Positions 17,685 through 26,023 of a stretch of 64,000 bases of DNA are shown here, in pieces. The stretch is from an uncultured Flavihumibacter sp. (GTDB lineage: Bacteria > Bacteroidota > Bacteroidia > Chitinophagales > Chitinophagaceae). A program made the position numbers and the translations under genes. The notes under the pieces were generated by a model. That model worked only from the letters and a program-made list of their open reading frames with translations. It was not told where the DNA came from and ran no database searches. The stretch's first letter is position 1. Each line of letters opens with the position of its first letter. The stretch spans positions 1-64,000 of the forward strand of contig CABHOY010000013.1 of assembly GCA_902168105.1 (NCBI GenBank), read 5' to 3'.

Positions 17685-17951
17685 CTAATCAAAATCAAAG
17701 AAGTCTCCTAAGAAACCTTTTCTTTTTTTCTGCTGATGGGGAGGACGTTGCCTGTCATGATCGTTGTCGTCATCCCTGCGGTACTCGTTCTCCTGCTGCC
17801 GGGAACCTGATTCATACTGAGAAGACCGTTCGATGATCTTGTCCAGTTCTCCCTTATCTAACCATACGCCGCGACAGCTTGGACAATAGTCTATTTCCAC
17901 TCCCTGGCGGTCGGCCATTACAAGGGTTTCGTTACAATTGGGACATTTCAT
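17685..17951 (-). CDS. zf-TFIIB domain protein
   Basis: An 88-aa protein whose first 40 residues form a zinc-ribbon of the zf-TFIIB type: MKCPNC near the N-terminus and DYCPSCRGVWLDKGEL about 20 residues on, giving two CxxC pairs. The linker is strongly charged (EYRRDDDNDHDRQRPP), followed by KKRKGFLGDFFDFD, an ending common to this family. The likely role is nucleic acid or protein binding through zinc; the biological function of bacterial members is not established. Confidence 0.85.
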   Translation of the reverse strand: MKCPNCNETLVMADRQGVEIDYCPSCRGVWLDKGELDKIIERSSQYESGSRQQENEYRRDDDNDHDRQRPPHQQKKRKGFLGDFFDFD

Positions 17952-18091
17952 ATGTGTGGAGTTTTGGGTGAAACTTAAGTTAACGAAATGAAGACGATAA
18001 CAGTTGGAAAATCTGTTAAAATAGCGTTAATTGATGCGGGATTGCGATACTGTCGCGCTTTTGTGTCTAGTCTTACATGGTAACAACAATA

Positions 18092-18562
18092 ATGAACAGG
18101 AAATACGTCTTAAACAATACCTCGTTATCTTATCAGATTATTGCAATTATAATGGCACTTGCACTGAGCTGTTTGTTTTTTTCATGTTTACTATTGATGT
18201 GGAATGAGATCTTCATTGTAATAGGCATTATACCAATATTGCTTTATATACCATTGCATATTTATATCAGACGCTTTTCAGAGGTTTATACCGATGGCAA
18301 TAAGTTCTTTATAAAGAGTCTATTTAAAAAGGAACAGCAGATAGATGCAGCGCTTTTTGATAGAATAGTAGAGGTAAGAAGTCTGATACGGCGGTTTAAT
18401 AATAATAACAGGCTATACTATACTATTTACTTTAAGAATGGAGTGAAATTTCATTTTAATAATTCGACGGATGACCTTTTTGGACCTCCGGTGGACTACA
18501 ATATCGACAGAGGAAAAGAGTTAACTAAAGAAGTTGAAGATTTTCTTGGCATAAATCCTTAG
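18092..18562 (+). CDS. Hypothetical membrane protein with a PH-like C-terminal part
   Basis: A 156-aa protein from the ATG at 18092 (an upstream ATG at 18077 adds five residues). Two hydrophobic helices (about 15-40 and 42-60) are followed by a basic loop (IRRFSEVYTDGNKFFIKSL). A beta-rich part (YYTIYFKNGVKFHFNN) then recalls bacterial PH-like domains. The C-terminus is polar (DRGKELTKEVEDFLGI). It is AT-rich compared with most neighbours. Function unknown. Confidence 0.65.
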   Translation: MNRKYVLNNTSLSYQIIAIIMALALSCLFFSCLLLMWNEIFIVIGIIPILLYIPLHIYIRRFSEVYTDGNKFFIKSLFKKEQQIDAALFDRIVEVRSLIRRFNNNNRLYYTIYFKNGVKFHFNNSTDDLFGPPVDYNIDRGKELTKEVEDFLGINP

Positions 18563-18713
18563 TGCAGGGAAGTCGCCAGACGGGGATTTGTGGCAATTTT
18601 GGAATTAAAGGTCAAGATGTTAGTCCCGTCATCAAGAAATTTTTTTCCATTAATAAGGTAACATGAACAAAGTACTTTATTGTGGGAATTGGGTTTTCTT
18701 TATTGATGGCAAT

Positions 18714-18780
18714 AGGATAAAGTATAAAAGCACAAAAGCCCGCGCGTTGCGCAGGCTTTTGTGCTTTTATACTTTATCCT
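18714..18780. terminator. Strong bidirectional terminator (27-bp perfect stem)
   Basis: Positions 18714-18740 pair exactly with 18754-18780. The loop can itself fold (GCGC-GTT-GCGC), so the stem is almost continuous. The core reads AAAAGCC...GGCTTTT on both strands. It abuts the stop codon of the minus-strand Crp-type gene and follows the plus-strand membrane protein, so it can stop transcription from both sides. Its arms are longer than those of the other terminators here. Confidence 0.85.
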
Positions 18781-19371
18781 TCACTTCCTCCCGCCTTTCC
18801 TGATCTGGCTCAGAAACACTGGCGTAATTCCGAGGAACGATGCTATATGTTTTTGTGGTAAACGTTGCTCAAGCATCGGATACTTTGTTATTAACGCCTC
18901 ATAACGTTCGGCTCCAGTCATTGATATCGCGTTAAGGATACGTTGATCCTGGGAGATCAGGGCCTGCTGGTTCAATACCCGCCAGAACCGCTCGAATGCA
19001 GGAATATCATTGAACAGTTGTTCCAGGCCAGCTCTATCGATCTGTAAAACTACCGATGCTTCCTGTGCAACAATATTGATCCGCGATGGCACCTGTGGGA
19101 TAAAACTCGCAGAATCTGAGATCCACCAGTCTTCCATAGCAAAATGAAGCGTATGATCATTGCCGGCATCATCTATGTAAAAAGAGCGAAGGAACCCTGA
19201 ACAGACATAACTTTCGTATTTGCAGACCTCTCCTTGTTGTAAAAGGTACTGCCGGGGTAGCAGCTTCCGCACAGTAAGTAAACTGCAAAAATGCGCCTGT
19301 TCTTCCTCAGAGAGACTGATCCGTTTAAGGACATGTTTTAATATAAGCTGATGTAAGGGCGTATCACTCAT
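18781..19371 (-). CDS. Crp/Fnr family transcriptional regulator (cyclic nucleotide-binding domain)
   Basis: A 196-aa regulator. The N-terminal beta-barrel carries the Bacteroidota-style cNMP-binding domain (LLPRQYLLQQGEVCKYESYVCSG), and FRSFYIDDAGNDHTLHF follows. The C-terminal helix-turn-helix ends in RLPQKHIASFLGITPVFLSQIRK. The phosphate-binding residues of true cAMP receptors are not obvious, as in many Bacteroidota homologues, so the ligand is unclear. It is divergent from the PQQ-type dehydrogenase operon, across a 143-base region holding a short palindrome (ATCTT-AA-AAGAT, 19406-19417). It could control that operon. Confidence 0.9.
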   Translation of the reverse strand: MSDTPLHQLILKHVLKRISLSEEEQAHFCSLLTVRKLLPRQYLLQQGEVCKYESYVCSGFLRSFYIDDAGNDHTLHFAMEDWWISDSASFIPQVPSRINIVAQEASVVLQIDRAGLEQLFNDIPAFERFWRVLNQQALISQDQRILNAISMTGAERYEALITKYPMLEQRLPQKHIASFLGITPVFLSQIRKGGRK

Positions 19372-19514
19372 AAGACTGCTTGCTTCTCAGACAAATATAA
19401 TAACCATCTTAAAAGATAGTAAAGCAATTTAACCTTTCATAGAAATCCTCTCCGGTTTCCCTGGTAGTTTTCGTAATTTTCCCCCTGGCTTTATTCATAA
19501 ACAACCAATTACCA

Positions 19515-20816
19515 ATGCTGATGCAAAAGACAAAGGTGTGTCTGGTCGTTGCCCTTGCAATGACAGCCATCACCACCTCCGTATTTGCTGGCGGCCCGGG
19601 CAAACCAGGCGCCTCAGATGTTAAACCGGACGCTAACAATGCCGGACTGAAATTACCTGCCGGTTTCGGCGCGGTTAAAGTAGCCGACAGCCTGGGCAGG
19701 ACCCGCCATATCGCTGTAACGGCTAACGGCGGTATCTACATAAAACTGGACAGGGCGAGGAACAGCAATGGCATCTTGTACCTCCAGGATACCAATGGAG
19801 ACGGAAAAGCGGATAAGAAGACCAGTTTCGGCGCTTACGGCGGGACCGGGATCTACGTAAAGGGAGATTACCTGTACGCTACCTCCAACGAGGATATCTA
19901 CCGTTACAAACTGGATGCGCAGCAGCAGGTGGTTGATCCTGAACACCCGGAAACAGTGGTGAGCGGTTTGATCAACCGCCGTCAGCACGAGTCAAAGTCA
20001 ATCGTACTGGACGACAACGGAAATATTTATGTAAATATCGGGGCATACTCCAATTCCTGCCAGACGAAAGACAGAACAGCAGGTTCCCTGGGTATGCAGC
20101 CTTGTCCGGTGCTGGATTCAGCCGCTGGCATCTGGCAGTTCAAAGCCGATAAACAGAACCAGACCTATGGCGATGGCGTACGTTACGCTACCGGTCTGAG
20201 GAACGTGGTAGGACTTGACTGGAATAAATCAGCTAATCAGCTGTTCGTGATGCAACATGGCCGGGATCAGCTGCATGACCTGTTCCCTTCGATGTTCACC
20301 GAAAAGCAGTCGGCCGACCTGCCGGCAGAATGCATGTATGCCCTGAAACAGGGTTCCGATTGCGGCTGGCCTTATATCTATTACGATCCGTATCAGCATA
20401 AAAAAATGCTGGCGCCGGAGTATGGTGGCGACGGTAAAAAGACTGGTGGTGAGAATGCTGAGGAACCGGTAGTGGCTTTCCCTGCACATATGGCCCCTAA
20501 CGGCCTGTTATTTTACACCGGTAACCAGTTCCCTGAAAAATACCGTAACGGTGCATTTGTAGCCTTCCATGGCTCCTGGAACCGTTCCCCGGAGAACCAG
20601 GCTGGTTATTATGTGGTATTCGTGCCGTTTAAAGACGGTAAGCCTTCCGGTAAATGGGAAGTATTTGCAGATGGTTTTGCAGGCCCAGGCCCGGTAAAAT
20701 CGCCCGGAGATGCGGTACACCGTCCATGTGGACTGGCACAGGGACCGGATGGTTCCCTGTATGTTACTGATGACGTGAAAGGAACTGTTTACAGGATCGT
20801 TTATAAGACTAAATAG
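19515..20816 (+). CDS. Secreted PQQ-dependent sugar/sorbosone-type dehydrogenase
   Basis: A 433-aa periplasmic beta-propeller of the glucose/L-sorbosone dehydrogenase family. A signal peptide (CLVVALAMTAITTSVFA) is followed by propeller repeats, including GNIYVNIGAYSN, YATGLRNVVGLDWN, MQHGRDQL, and GAFVAFHGSWNR, which holds a candidate PQQ/metal-binding His. The end reads GPDGSLYVTDDVKGTVYRI. Electrons from the oxidised sugar or alcohol would pass to the c-type cytochrome encoded 2 bases downstream. The substrate cannot be read from sequence. PQQ synthesis genes are not in the window; many Bacteroidota take up PQQ. Confidence 0.88.
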   Translation: MLMQKTKVCLVVALAMTAITTSVFAGGPGKPGASDVKPDANNAGLKLPAGFGAVKVADSLGRTRHIAVTANGGIYIKLDRARNSNGILYLQDTNGDGKADKKTSFGAYGGTGIYVKGDYLYATSNEDIYRYKLDAQQQVVDPEHPETVVSGLINRRQHESKSIVLDDNGNIYVNIGAYSNSCQTKDRTAGSLGMQPCPVLDSAAGIWQFKADKQNQTYGDGVRYATGLRNVVGLDWNKSANQLFVMQHGRDQLHDLFPSMFTEKQSADLPAECMYALKQGSDCGWPYIYYDPYQHKKMLAPEYGGDGKKTGGENAEEPVVAFPAHMAPNGLLFYTGNQFPEKYRNGAFVAFHGSWNRSPENQAGYYVVFVPFKDGKPSGKWEVFADGFAGPGPVKSPGDAVHRPCGLAQGPDGSLYVTDDVKGTVYRIVYKTK

Positions 20817-20818
20817 AC

Positions 20819-21271
20819 ATGAGAAAATGGATACTGGCAGTAATGCCATTGGCGATTGGAGCATTAACAGCAACAGCGCAGGTAAAGAAACCTGCTACCA
20901 CTAAACCGGCTGCTAAACAAGCCGGAGGTGCAGCAACGGCTACAATAGGAAGAGGTAAACTGCTGTATAAGCAATATTGCATCTCCTGCCACCAGGAAAA
21001 CGGAACAGGGGTGCCCCGGATGAATCCTCCGTTGATAAAAACGGAGTATGTACTGGGCGATAAAACGCGACTGATAGGCATATTACTGAATGGCCTGAAC
21101 GAAGACGTCGAGATCAACGGTGAATATTATTCTAACCCGATGCCTTCACAGGCGGCGTTGAAGGACCAGGAGATCGCAGATATACTCTCTTACGTTAGAA
21201 ATAACTTCGGCAACAAGGCCGGTACCGTTTCTGCCGCAGAAGTGACGGCGGTACGTGCTACCATAAAGTAA
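20819..21271 (+). CDS. Periplasmic c-type cytochrome
   Basis: A 150-aa mono-haem cytochrome. A signal peptide (MRKWILAVMPLAIGALTATAQ) leads to a Lys/Ala/Pro/Thr linker. The haem site CISCH (about residue 59) follows, in GKLLYKQYCISCHQENGTG, with the axial Met probably in YYSNPMPSQ before DQEIADILSYVRNNFG. It sits 2 bases after the PQQ-type dehydrogenase stop, so the two are one operon and this is probably the dehydrogenase's electron acceptor. Confidence 0.93.
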   Translation: MRKWILAVMPLAIGALTATAQVKKPATTKPAAKQAGGAATATIGRGKLLYKQYCISCHQENGTGVPRMNPPLIKTEYVLGDKTRLIGILLNGLNEDVEINGEYYSNPMPSQAALKDQEIADILSYVRNNFGNKAGTVSAAEVTAVRATIK

Positions 21272-21287
21272 AGAATCTGAACAACTT

Positions 21288-21330
21288 AACAGCGACATTT
21301 ATCCAGTGTGGGTAAATGTCGCTGTTTTTT
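21288..21330 (+). terminator. Rho-independent terminator after the dehydrogenase-cytochrome operon
   Basis: AACAGCGACATTTA pairs exactly with TAAATGTCGCTGTT, followed by TTTT. Confidence 0.9.
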
Positions 21331-21381
21331 AATTGCTTTTGTCAAACAGATTTTTAACATTTGCGGAAAATATTTAGGGAC

Positions 21382-22320
21382 ATGTCAGTGGTGAATCTCG
21401 AAGTGGTGCGGGAGGTTAGTGAATTCAATAATTATTATAATAGCCTGGCGGAATTGTTAAACAGGCACTTAGCGGACAATAATCTATCGTTATCAGCATT
21501 ACGTGTACTGGTAAAGTTAAGGGAGGAAGAAGAACAATGCACTGCGGGTAGACTGATTGCCAATCTGGGTATAGACGGTGGTTACTTAAGCCGGATCCTG
21601 AAAACCTTTGAAACCAATCAGCTCATTTCCAAGCGTAAATCGACGATAGACGGCCGTACCTGGTACCTTCAGCTCACCGCCAAGGGGCGTAAGCTGCTGG
21701 AAATACTGGAAGAAGGGTCTGCACACCAGATCACCCAACTGCTGGAGCCTCTGGCTGCAGAACAGCAGCTGGCACTGGCGGGCGCCATGAAAACAGTCAG
21801 GCATATCCTTTCCGACGATAGTAAGATCTCGGCGGAAGATATTACCTACAGGCGCGACCTTCAACCGGGAGATGCCGGGTTTATCATGCACATGCACGGT
21901 TCTCTCTATACCAAAGAGGCCGGGTATAACCTGGAATATGAAACGCACATCTGTAAGACGTTCCACGAGTTCCTGGAAGCATATAACTCCTCTAAGGACC
22001 AGGTGTTCCTTGCCATGCACGGTAACCAGATCATAGGTTCCATTGCAGTACTGGGGCATTCCCGTTATGCTACGCAGATGCGCTGGTTCCTGGTACATCC
22101 GGATTACCGCGGACTGGGCATCGGGCAGCGATTGCTGACAGAAGCCATCAATGCGGCGAAGGAAAAACTATTCCAGAAGATCTATCTGATCACTACCAGC
22201 CAGCAGGTAGCTGCAACGACATTGTTCAAAAAGAACGGCTTCCGTAAGTCGGGCGAGAAACATATGCCGATGTGGGGACTGCAGCTAACGGAAGAACGCT
22301 ATGAAATAGACTTAATTTAG
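21382..22320 (+). CDS. MarR-type regulator fused to a GNAT acetyltransferase
   Basis: A 312-aa two-domain protein. The N-terminal MarR winged helix (about 1-145) has LSLSALRVLVKL, the recognition helix GGYLSRILKTFE, and the wing RKSTIDGRTWYLQLTAKG. The C-terminal GNAT domain (about 155-312) has QMRWFLVHPDYRGLGIGQRL, which is the acetyl-CoA pyrophosphate loop (RGLGIG), and TTLFKKNGFR. This fusion is a known family. Start 21382 is the first ATG; an in-frame TTG lies 21 bases upstream. The protein probably senses a small molecule and may modify it or another target. A possible -33/-7 pair (TTTTG at 21337, CATTTG near 21358) precedes it. Confidence 0.9.
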   Translation: MSVVNLEVVREVSEFNNYYNSLAELLNRHLADNNLSLSALRVLVKLREEEEQCTAGRLIANLGIDGGYLSRILKTFETNQLISKRKSTIDGRTWYLQLTAKGRKLLEILEEGSAHQITQLLEPLAAEQQLALAGAMKTVRHILSDDSKISAEDITYRRDLQPGDAGFIMHMHGSLYTKEAGYNLEYETHICKTFHEFLEAYNSSKDQVFLAMHGNQIIGSIAVLGHSRYATQMRWFLVHPDYRGLGIGQRLLTEAINAAKEKLFQKIYLITTSQQVAATTLFKKNGFRKSGEKHMPMWGLQLTEERYEIDLI

Positions 22321-22770
22321 GCAAGGCATACTTTTCTGTTAACCCCCTTGCTTTATTTAAAACATTTGAATACTTTTAGTTCGCTGTAGTTTATCCAGGG
22401 TTCATTGTATTTATTACATAAAACCCTTAAAAATGAAACATCTGCTAACCCTGCAGGTATTAACGCCCTGCAAAACAGTCAGAGTTTTCCCCTTCTCCAT
22501 TTACACGCGAACAGTTAATTACGGTCCGTAAGGCCGGTGGAACTGCTATGTTCAGTCAACCGCCTTACAGGAAGGCATAGCCATGCACATTTCCACGTTG
22601 GTACTGTTACCGTAAAGAACACAGGTCAGACTATCCATAAGGTAATACGATGATATTACTTCCGGAGTTTCATGCCGTGGTCATGCAACCCGATGATCAT
22701 CAACAGATCCACATGAAAATCATCAAAATAGCTTCACATTAATTCTTCACCCTTCAAAACCCAATTTCAC
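22321..22770. other. Gene-free leader region upstream of the GH76 gene
   Basis: 450 bases with no credible ORF. A weak stem GCAAGG...CCTTGC (22321-22326 with 22346-22351) followed by TTTATTT may terminate the MarR-GNAT gene. The rest would be a long 5' leader for the glycoside hydrolase gene. Confidence 0.4.
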
Positions 22771-24612
22771 ATGAAAACACTTTTACAGGTGGCTCTGCTC
22801 TTATTATGCTTTCAATTCAGAAGCACAGGGCAGCTTGCCAATTTCAACGGAACGGCCGAAGCACTGCAAACCAGTATGTACAACACCTTCGGTGTTCCTA
22901 ACCAGAACTATTGGTGGTGCGCTCATGGTGTAGATGCATTGCTTGACGGTTATACACGTACACGCTCCGAAACTTACAAAACACGTATGAAGTCACTACT
23001 GCTAGGTATCAGGAGCTTTAACGGTAATACCTATATTAACCATTTCTACGATGATATGGAATGGCTGGGTATAGCCGCTTTAAGGGCTTATCATGAAACA
23101 GGGGATGCTGACTATTACAATGTGGCAACTACGCTCTGGAACGACATTAAAGGCGGTTATACGAATGGCGCAATAGATTGGAATAAGGATTGTGCAGGAT
23201 GTAAGAACGCCTGCGCTAATGCGCCTGCTGTGATCCTGGCAGCGAGGGTATACCGCTTCACGAATGCAGCTGCAGATCTGCAGTATGCAACCAACATCTA
23301 CGCATTTATGAAGGCCCACCTGGTAGACCCTGTAAACGGGGCTGTATGGGATGCCATTAACCTGAATACCGGCGTTACCAACAAAGACTGGATCTTCTCT
23401 TATAACGTTGGCACCTTCATGGCCGCAGGCTGGGAATTATACAAAGTGACAGGTGATGTGAATTACCTGAACGACGCAGTAAAAACTGCGAATTATGCCA
23501 TGAACAGCAGACGTACTAACGGCATGCTCTTCGCTGACGAAACAGGCGGTGGCGACGGCGGACTATTCAAAGGCATTTTCATTCGCTACCTTTCTGAGTT
23601 AGCGCGTGAAGGAAATATTCCAGCTGCTACGAGAGCGGGCTATAAAGAAGCCATTCGTTTCAATGCACAGACATTAAAAACCAATGGTATCAATCCTTCT
23701 ACTAATCTTGTAGGAAGCAACTGGTCGCAACAGCCCTCTGGCAGCACTGATTACGCTACGCAGCTAAGTGGTGTGATGGTGATAGAAGCCGCTGCTACAC
23801 TGGATCAATCTTTCTTCTATAAAGATATCAATTACGGTGGCGGTTACTGGGGATTGACCGCTGGTAGTTATAACACGGCGGCATTGACTGCCAAAGGCAT
23901 CAACAACAATGATATCACTGCTTTCGCGATTCCTGAGGGATACCAGGTTACCCTGTTCAAGAATGATAATTTCCAGGGTGGAAGTCTTGTTGTAAGTGGC
24001 GCCAGCGCCTGGATCGGCCCTGCCTGGAATGATAGTGTGTCCTCGCTGATAGTTAACTATACAGCGGGTGCAACATTCTATAAAGACTGCAATTATACAG
24101 GCGCTGTGATCAGTTTGCCGGCCGGCGATTATACACTTACACAGTTGCAGGGCAGAGGTATTTTGAATGATGATATTTCATCTGTAAAAGTAAGCAGCGG
24201 ATACCAGGTCGTTCTGTATGAGAACGATAATTTTAGCGGTACTACAGTTACGAGTACGACAGACCTCAGTTGCCTGGTTAGTCAGAACTTTAATGATAAG
24301 GCGACTTCGGTACGTATAACTGCAACAGGTGCAGCACCTGCTGCAGCAACAACAGCGCAAACGGCGCCCACAGGAAAACATACATTCCAGGGTCTGTCAT
24401 TGTATCCTAACCCTGCTGGTAACACATTGTATTTGAAGACTCCCGATAATCTTAACGGAGCGACGGTAACAGTGTTCGATATTACAGGCAGGGCCAGGAT
24501 GAACGGGCGCCTGACGGCTAACAATATCAGCGTGTCCGGTTTGCCTGCAGGCGTATATTGGATCACGGTAGTGAAAGAAGGAAAAAAGATCACACTTTCT
24601 TTTGTGAAATAA
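22771..24612 (+). CDS. GH76-like alpha-mannanase with beta-gamma-crystallin and T9SS sorting domains
   Basis: A 613-aa secreted multidomain enzyme. The signal peptide MKTLLQVALLLLCFQF is followed by a GH76 (endo-alpha-1,6-mannanase) (alpha/alpha)6 domain (about 22-345). WWCAHGVDALLDGYTRTR, HFYDDMEWLGIAA (with the twin Asp, about 94-95, as catalytic residues) and EAIRFNAQTLK are visible. Two beta-gamma-crystallin units come next (about 350-515; FFYKDINYGGGYWGL, VTLFKNDNFQGG, TFYKDCNYTGAVISL, VLYENDNFSG). The C-terminus is a type A T9SS sorting domain (LSLYPNPAGNTLYL to ITLSFVK). It is therefore exported by T9SS and either cell-attached or released. Likely substrates are fungal or yeast-type mannans, by family knowledge. 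Confidence 0.9.
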   Translation: MKTLLQVALLLLCFQFRSTGQLANFNGTAEALQTSMYNTFGVPNQNYWWCAHGVDALLDGYTRTRSETYKTRMKSLLLGIRSFNGNTYINHFYDDMEWLGIAALRAYHETGDADYYNVATTLWNDIKGGYTNGAIDWNKDCAGCKNACANAPAVILAARVYRFTNAAADLQYATNIYAFMKAHLVDPVNGAVWDAINLNTGVTNKDWIFSYNVGTFMAAGWELYKVTGDVNYLNDAVKTANYAMNSRRTNGMLFADETGGGDGGLFKGIFIRYLSELAREGNIPAATRAGYKEAIRFNAQTLKTNGINPSTNLVGSNWSQQPSGSTDYATQLSGVMVIEAAATLDQSFFYKDINYGGGYWGLTAGSYNTAALTAKGINNNDITAFAIPEGYQVTLFKNDNFQGGSLVVSGASAWIGPAWNDSVSSLIVNYTAGATFYKDCNYTGAVISLPAGDYTLTQLQGRGILNDDISSVKVSSGYQVVLYENDNFSGTTVTSTTDLSCLVSQNFNDKATSVRITATGAAPAAATTAQTAPTGKHTFQGLSLYPNPAGNTLYLKTPDNLNGATVTVFDITGRARMNGRLTANNISVSGLPAGVYWITVVKEGKKITLSFVK

Positions 24613-24637
24613 CTGATTGTAAAAGAAGCATCTAATC

Positions 24638-24680
24638 ATAAGCATGCCGGTTCTCCGTTACGAGGACCGGCATGCTTATT
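24638..24680 (+). terminator. Rho-independent terminator after the GH76 gene
   Basis: ATAAGCATGCCGGTTCTC (24638-24655) pairs with GAGGACCGGCATGCTTAT (24662-24679) with one G-T wobble. The tail is only weakly T-rich. Confidence 0.75.
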
Positions 24681-24710
24681 GTAAATTATATCCGGATTGA
24701 TATATATTTG
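24678..24710 (+). promoter_or_regulatory. Bacteroidota-type promoter for capA
   Basis: ATTG near 24678-24681 and TATATTTG at 24703-24710 match the -33 TTTG / -7 TAnnTTTG pair with about 21 bases between. The predicted mRNA would have a leader of about 120 bases before the ATG at 24837. The promoter overlaps the end of the previous terminator. Confidence 0.5.
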
Positions 24711-24836
24711 CCTCCATAAACCTCAAGGGACGGTTCGTGAATGCAAAAAGAGGATGTTCTGAATATCTTATTGTTCCCCCTTTTGAACAACATTATTGTA
24801 AGCGACTGGAATTCATTTTAATATATTAAGTACTGT

Positions 24837-26012
24837 ATGCCTAAACGTGCGACGAAGAGCATTTATCTGTTCTCTTTTAATATTGTTATTCTCTTTTCAA
24901 TGGCGTACATGCTGTCGGGAGACAGGAGAGATACGCAGTTCTTTAAGCATGTTTTTGCCAAACAGGCAAATGCCGCAGAAGGAATACGAATGACAAACGG
25001 ATATTCCGTGGCAGGTAATCCGTCATTCGCTACTCCGCTGGTTACAGATACTTTACCCGATACGATCAGTTTTTCTATTGTTGGAGATATGATGTTAGGA
25101 TCATCTTATCCTGCTGCGTCTTTTTTGCCAACAGAAGAAGAGGGCAATATCCTGCAGTATGCAATGCCCTTACTGCAACAAACCGACCTGCGTATCGGCA
25201 ACCTGGAAAGTGCGATTTCCGACAGCGCAAAAGTGTTTAAGAACTGTGGCTCCAGCCAGTGTTTCGCTTTCCGTACCCCGTATAAATGCGCGATGTGGTA
25301 TAAGGATGCAGGTTTTGAATACCTGAACCTGGCCAATAATCACTCTTTTGACTTTGGGATGAAGGGGGTGAACCACACCCTCGCATTTTTAGACAGTGTT
25401 AATATAAAAACCAGTGGCGTGCCCCAACACCCTTTTGATACCCTGACCATCAGGGGGACCAGGATCGGTTTTGTCTCATTTGCGCCCCATAGCAATTGTC
25501 TGAATATGAATGACGACTCTCTCGTGAAAGCAACCATTGCAGAAGTGCGTCCGCTGTGCGAGCTGCTGGTCGTATTCTTTCACGGCGGAGGGGAAGGTTC
25601 CGGCCGAACCCATACCCCCAAAGGAAGAGAGTTCTTCCTGGGACAGAATAGGGGAGATGTTAGGCATTTCTCCCATATGTGTATCAACGAGGGAGCTGAC
25701 CTCGTAATCGGCTCGGGGCCGCATGTGGTAAGGGGAATGGAACGATATAAGGGGAAATTAATTGCTTATAGTTTAGGGAATTTTGCAACTTATCATCAAT
25801 TCAATTTAAAATATCCCAATAATATTGCACCTTTGCTGCAGATAAAAATCACCAGCGAGGGAAACCTGGTGGAGCATAAGGTGTTTTCTTTCCTGCAAGA
25901 GGGGGAAGGCATACCTAAACCGGATACAACATTGAAAGCTTTCAAAATGATCCGTTCTTTGTCTGTTGAGGACTTTAACTTCTCGGAGGTGGAGGCGGGC
26001 GAATTTGATTAA
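24837..26012 (+). CDS. CapA family (poly-gamma-glutamate synthesis-type) metallophosphatase-like protein
   Basis: A 391-aa protein with an N-terminal anchor (SIYLFSFNIVILFSMAYML) and a CapA-like calcineurin-fold domain. The signatures are SFSIVGDMMLGSS, IGNLESAISD, YLNLANNHSFDFGM, VFFHGGGEG, and ADLVIGSGPHVVRGMERYKG with GKLIAYSLGNFATY. CapA takes part in poly-gamma-glutamate capsule synthesis in Bacillus; in many bacteria without capB/capC the role is unknown. No capB or capC is nearby. The gene is followed after 11 bases by an NlpC/P60 endopeptidase, a class that can cut gamma-glutamyl bonds, so a joint role in envelope or gamma-glutamyl polymer metabolism is inferred. Confidence 0.88.
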   Translation: MPKRATKSIYLFSFNIVILFSMAYMLSGDRRDTQFFKHVFAKQANAAEGIRMTNGYSVAGNPSFATPLVTDTLPDTISFSIVGDMMLGSSYPAASFLPTEEEGNILQYAMPLLQQTDLRIGNLESAISDSAKVFKNCGSSQCFAFRTPYKCAMWYKDAGFEYLNLANNHSFDFGMKGVNHTLAFLDSVNIKTSGVPQHPFDTLTIRGTRIGFVSFAPHSNCLNMNDDSLVKATIAEVRPLCELLVVFFHGGGEGSGRTHTPKGREFFLGQNRGDVRHFSHMCINEGADLVIGSGPHVVRGMERYKGKLIAYSLGNFATYHQFNLKYPNNIAPLLQIKITSEGNLVEHKVFSFLQEGEGIPKPDTTLKAFKMIRSLSVEDFNFSEVEAGEFD

Positions 26013-26023
26013 AACATGTTACT

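Noticed and set aside
18663..18780. Small plus-strand ORF running into the strong terminator
   Set aside because: It reads straight through the hairpin and its residues have no coherent character.
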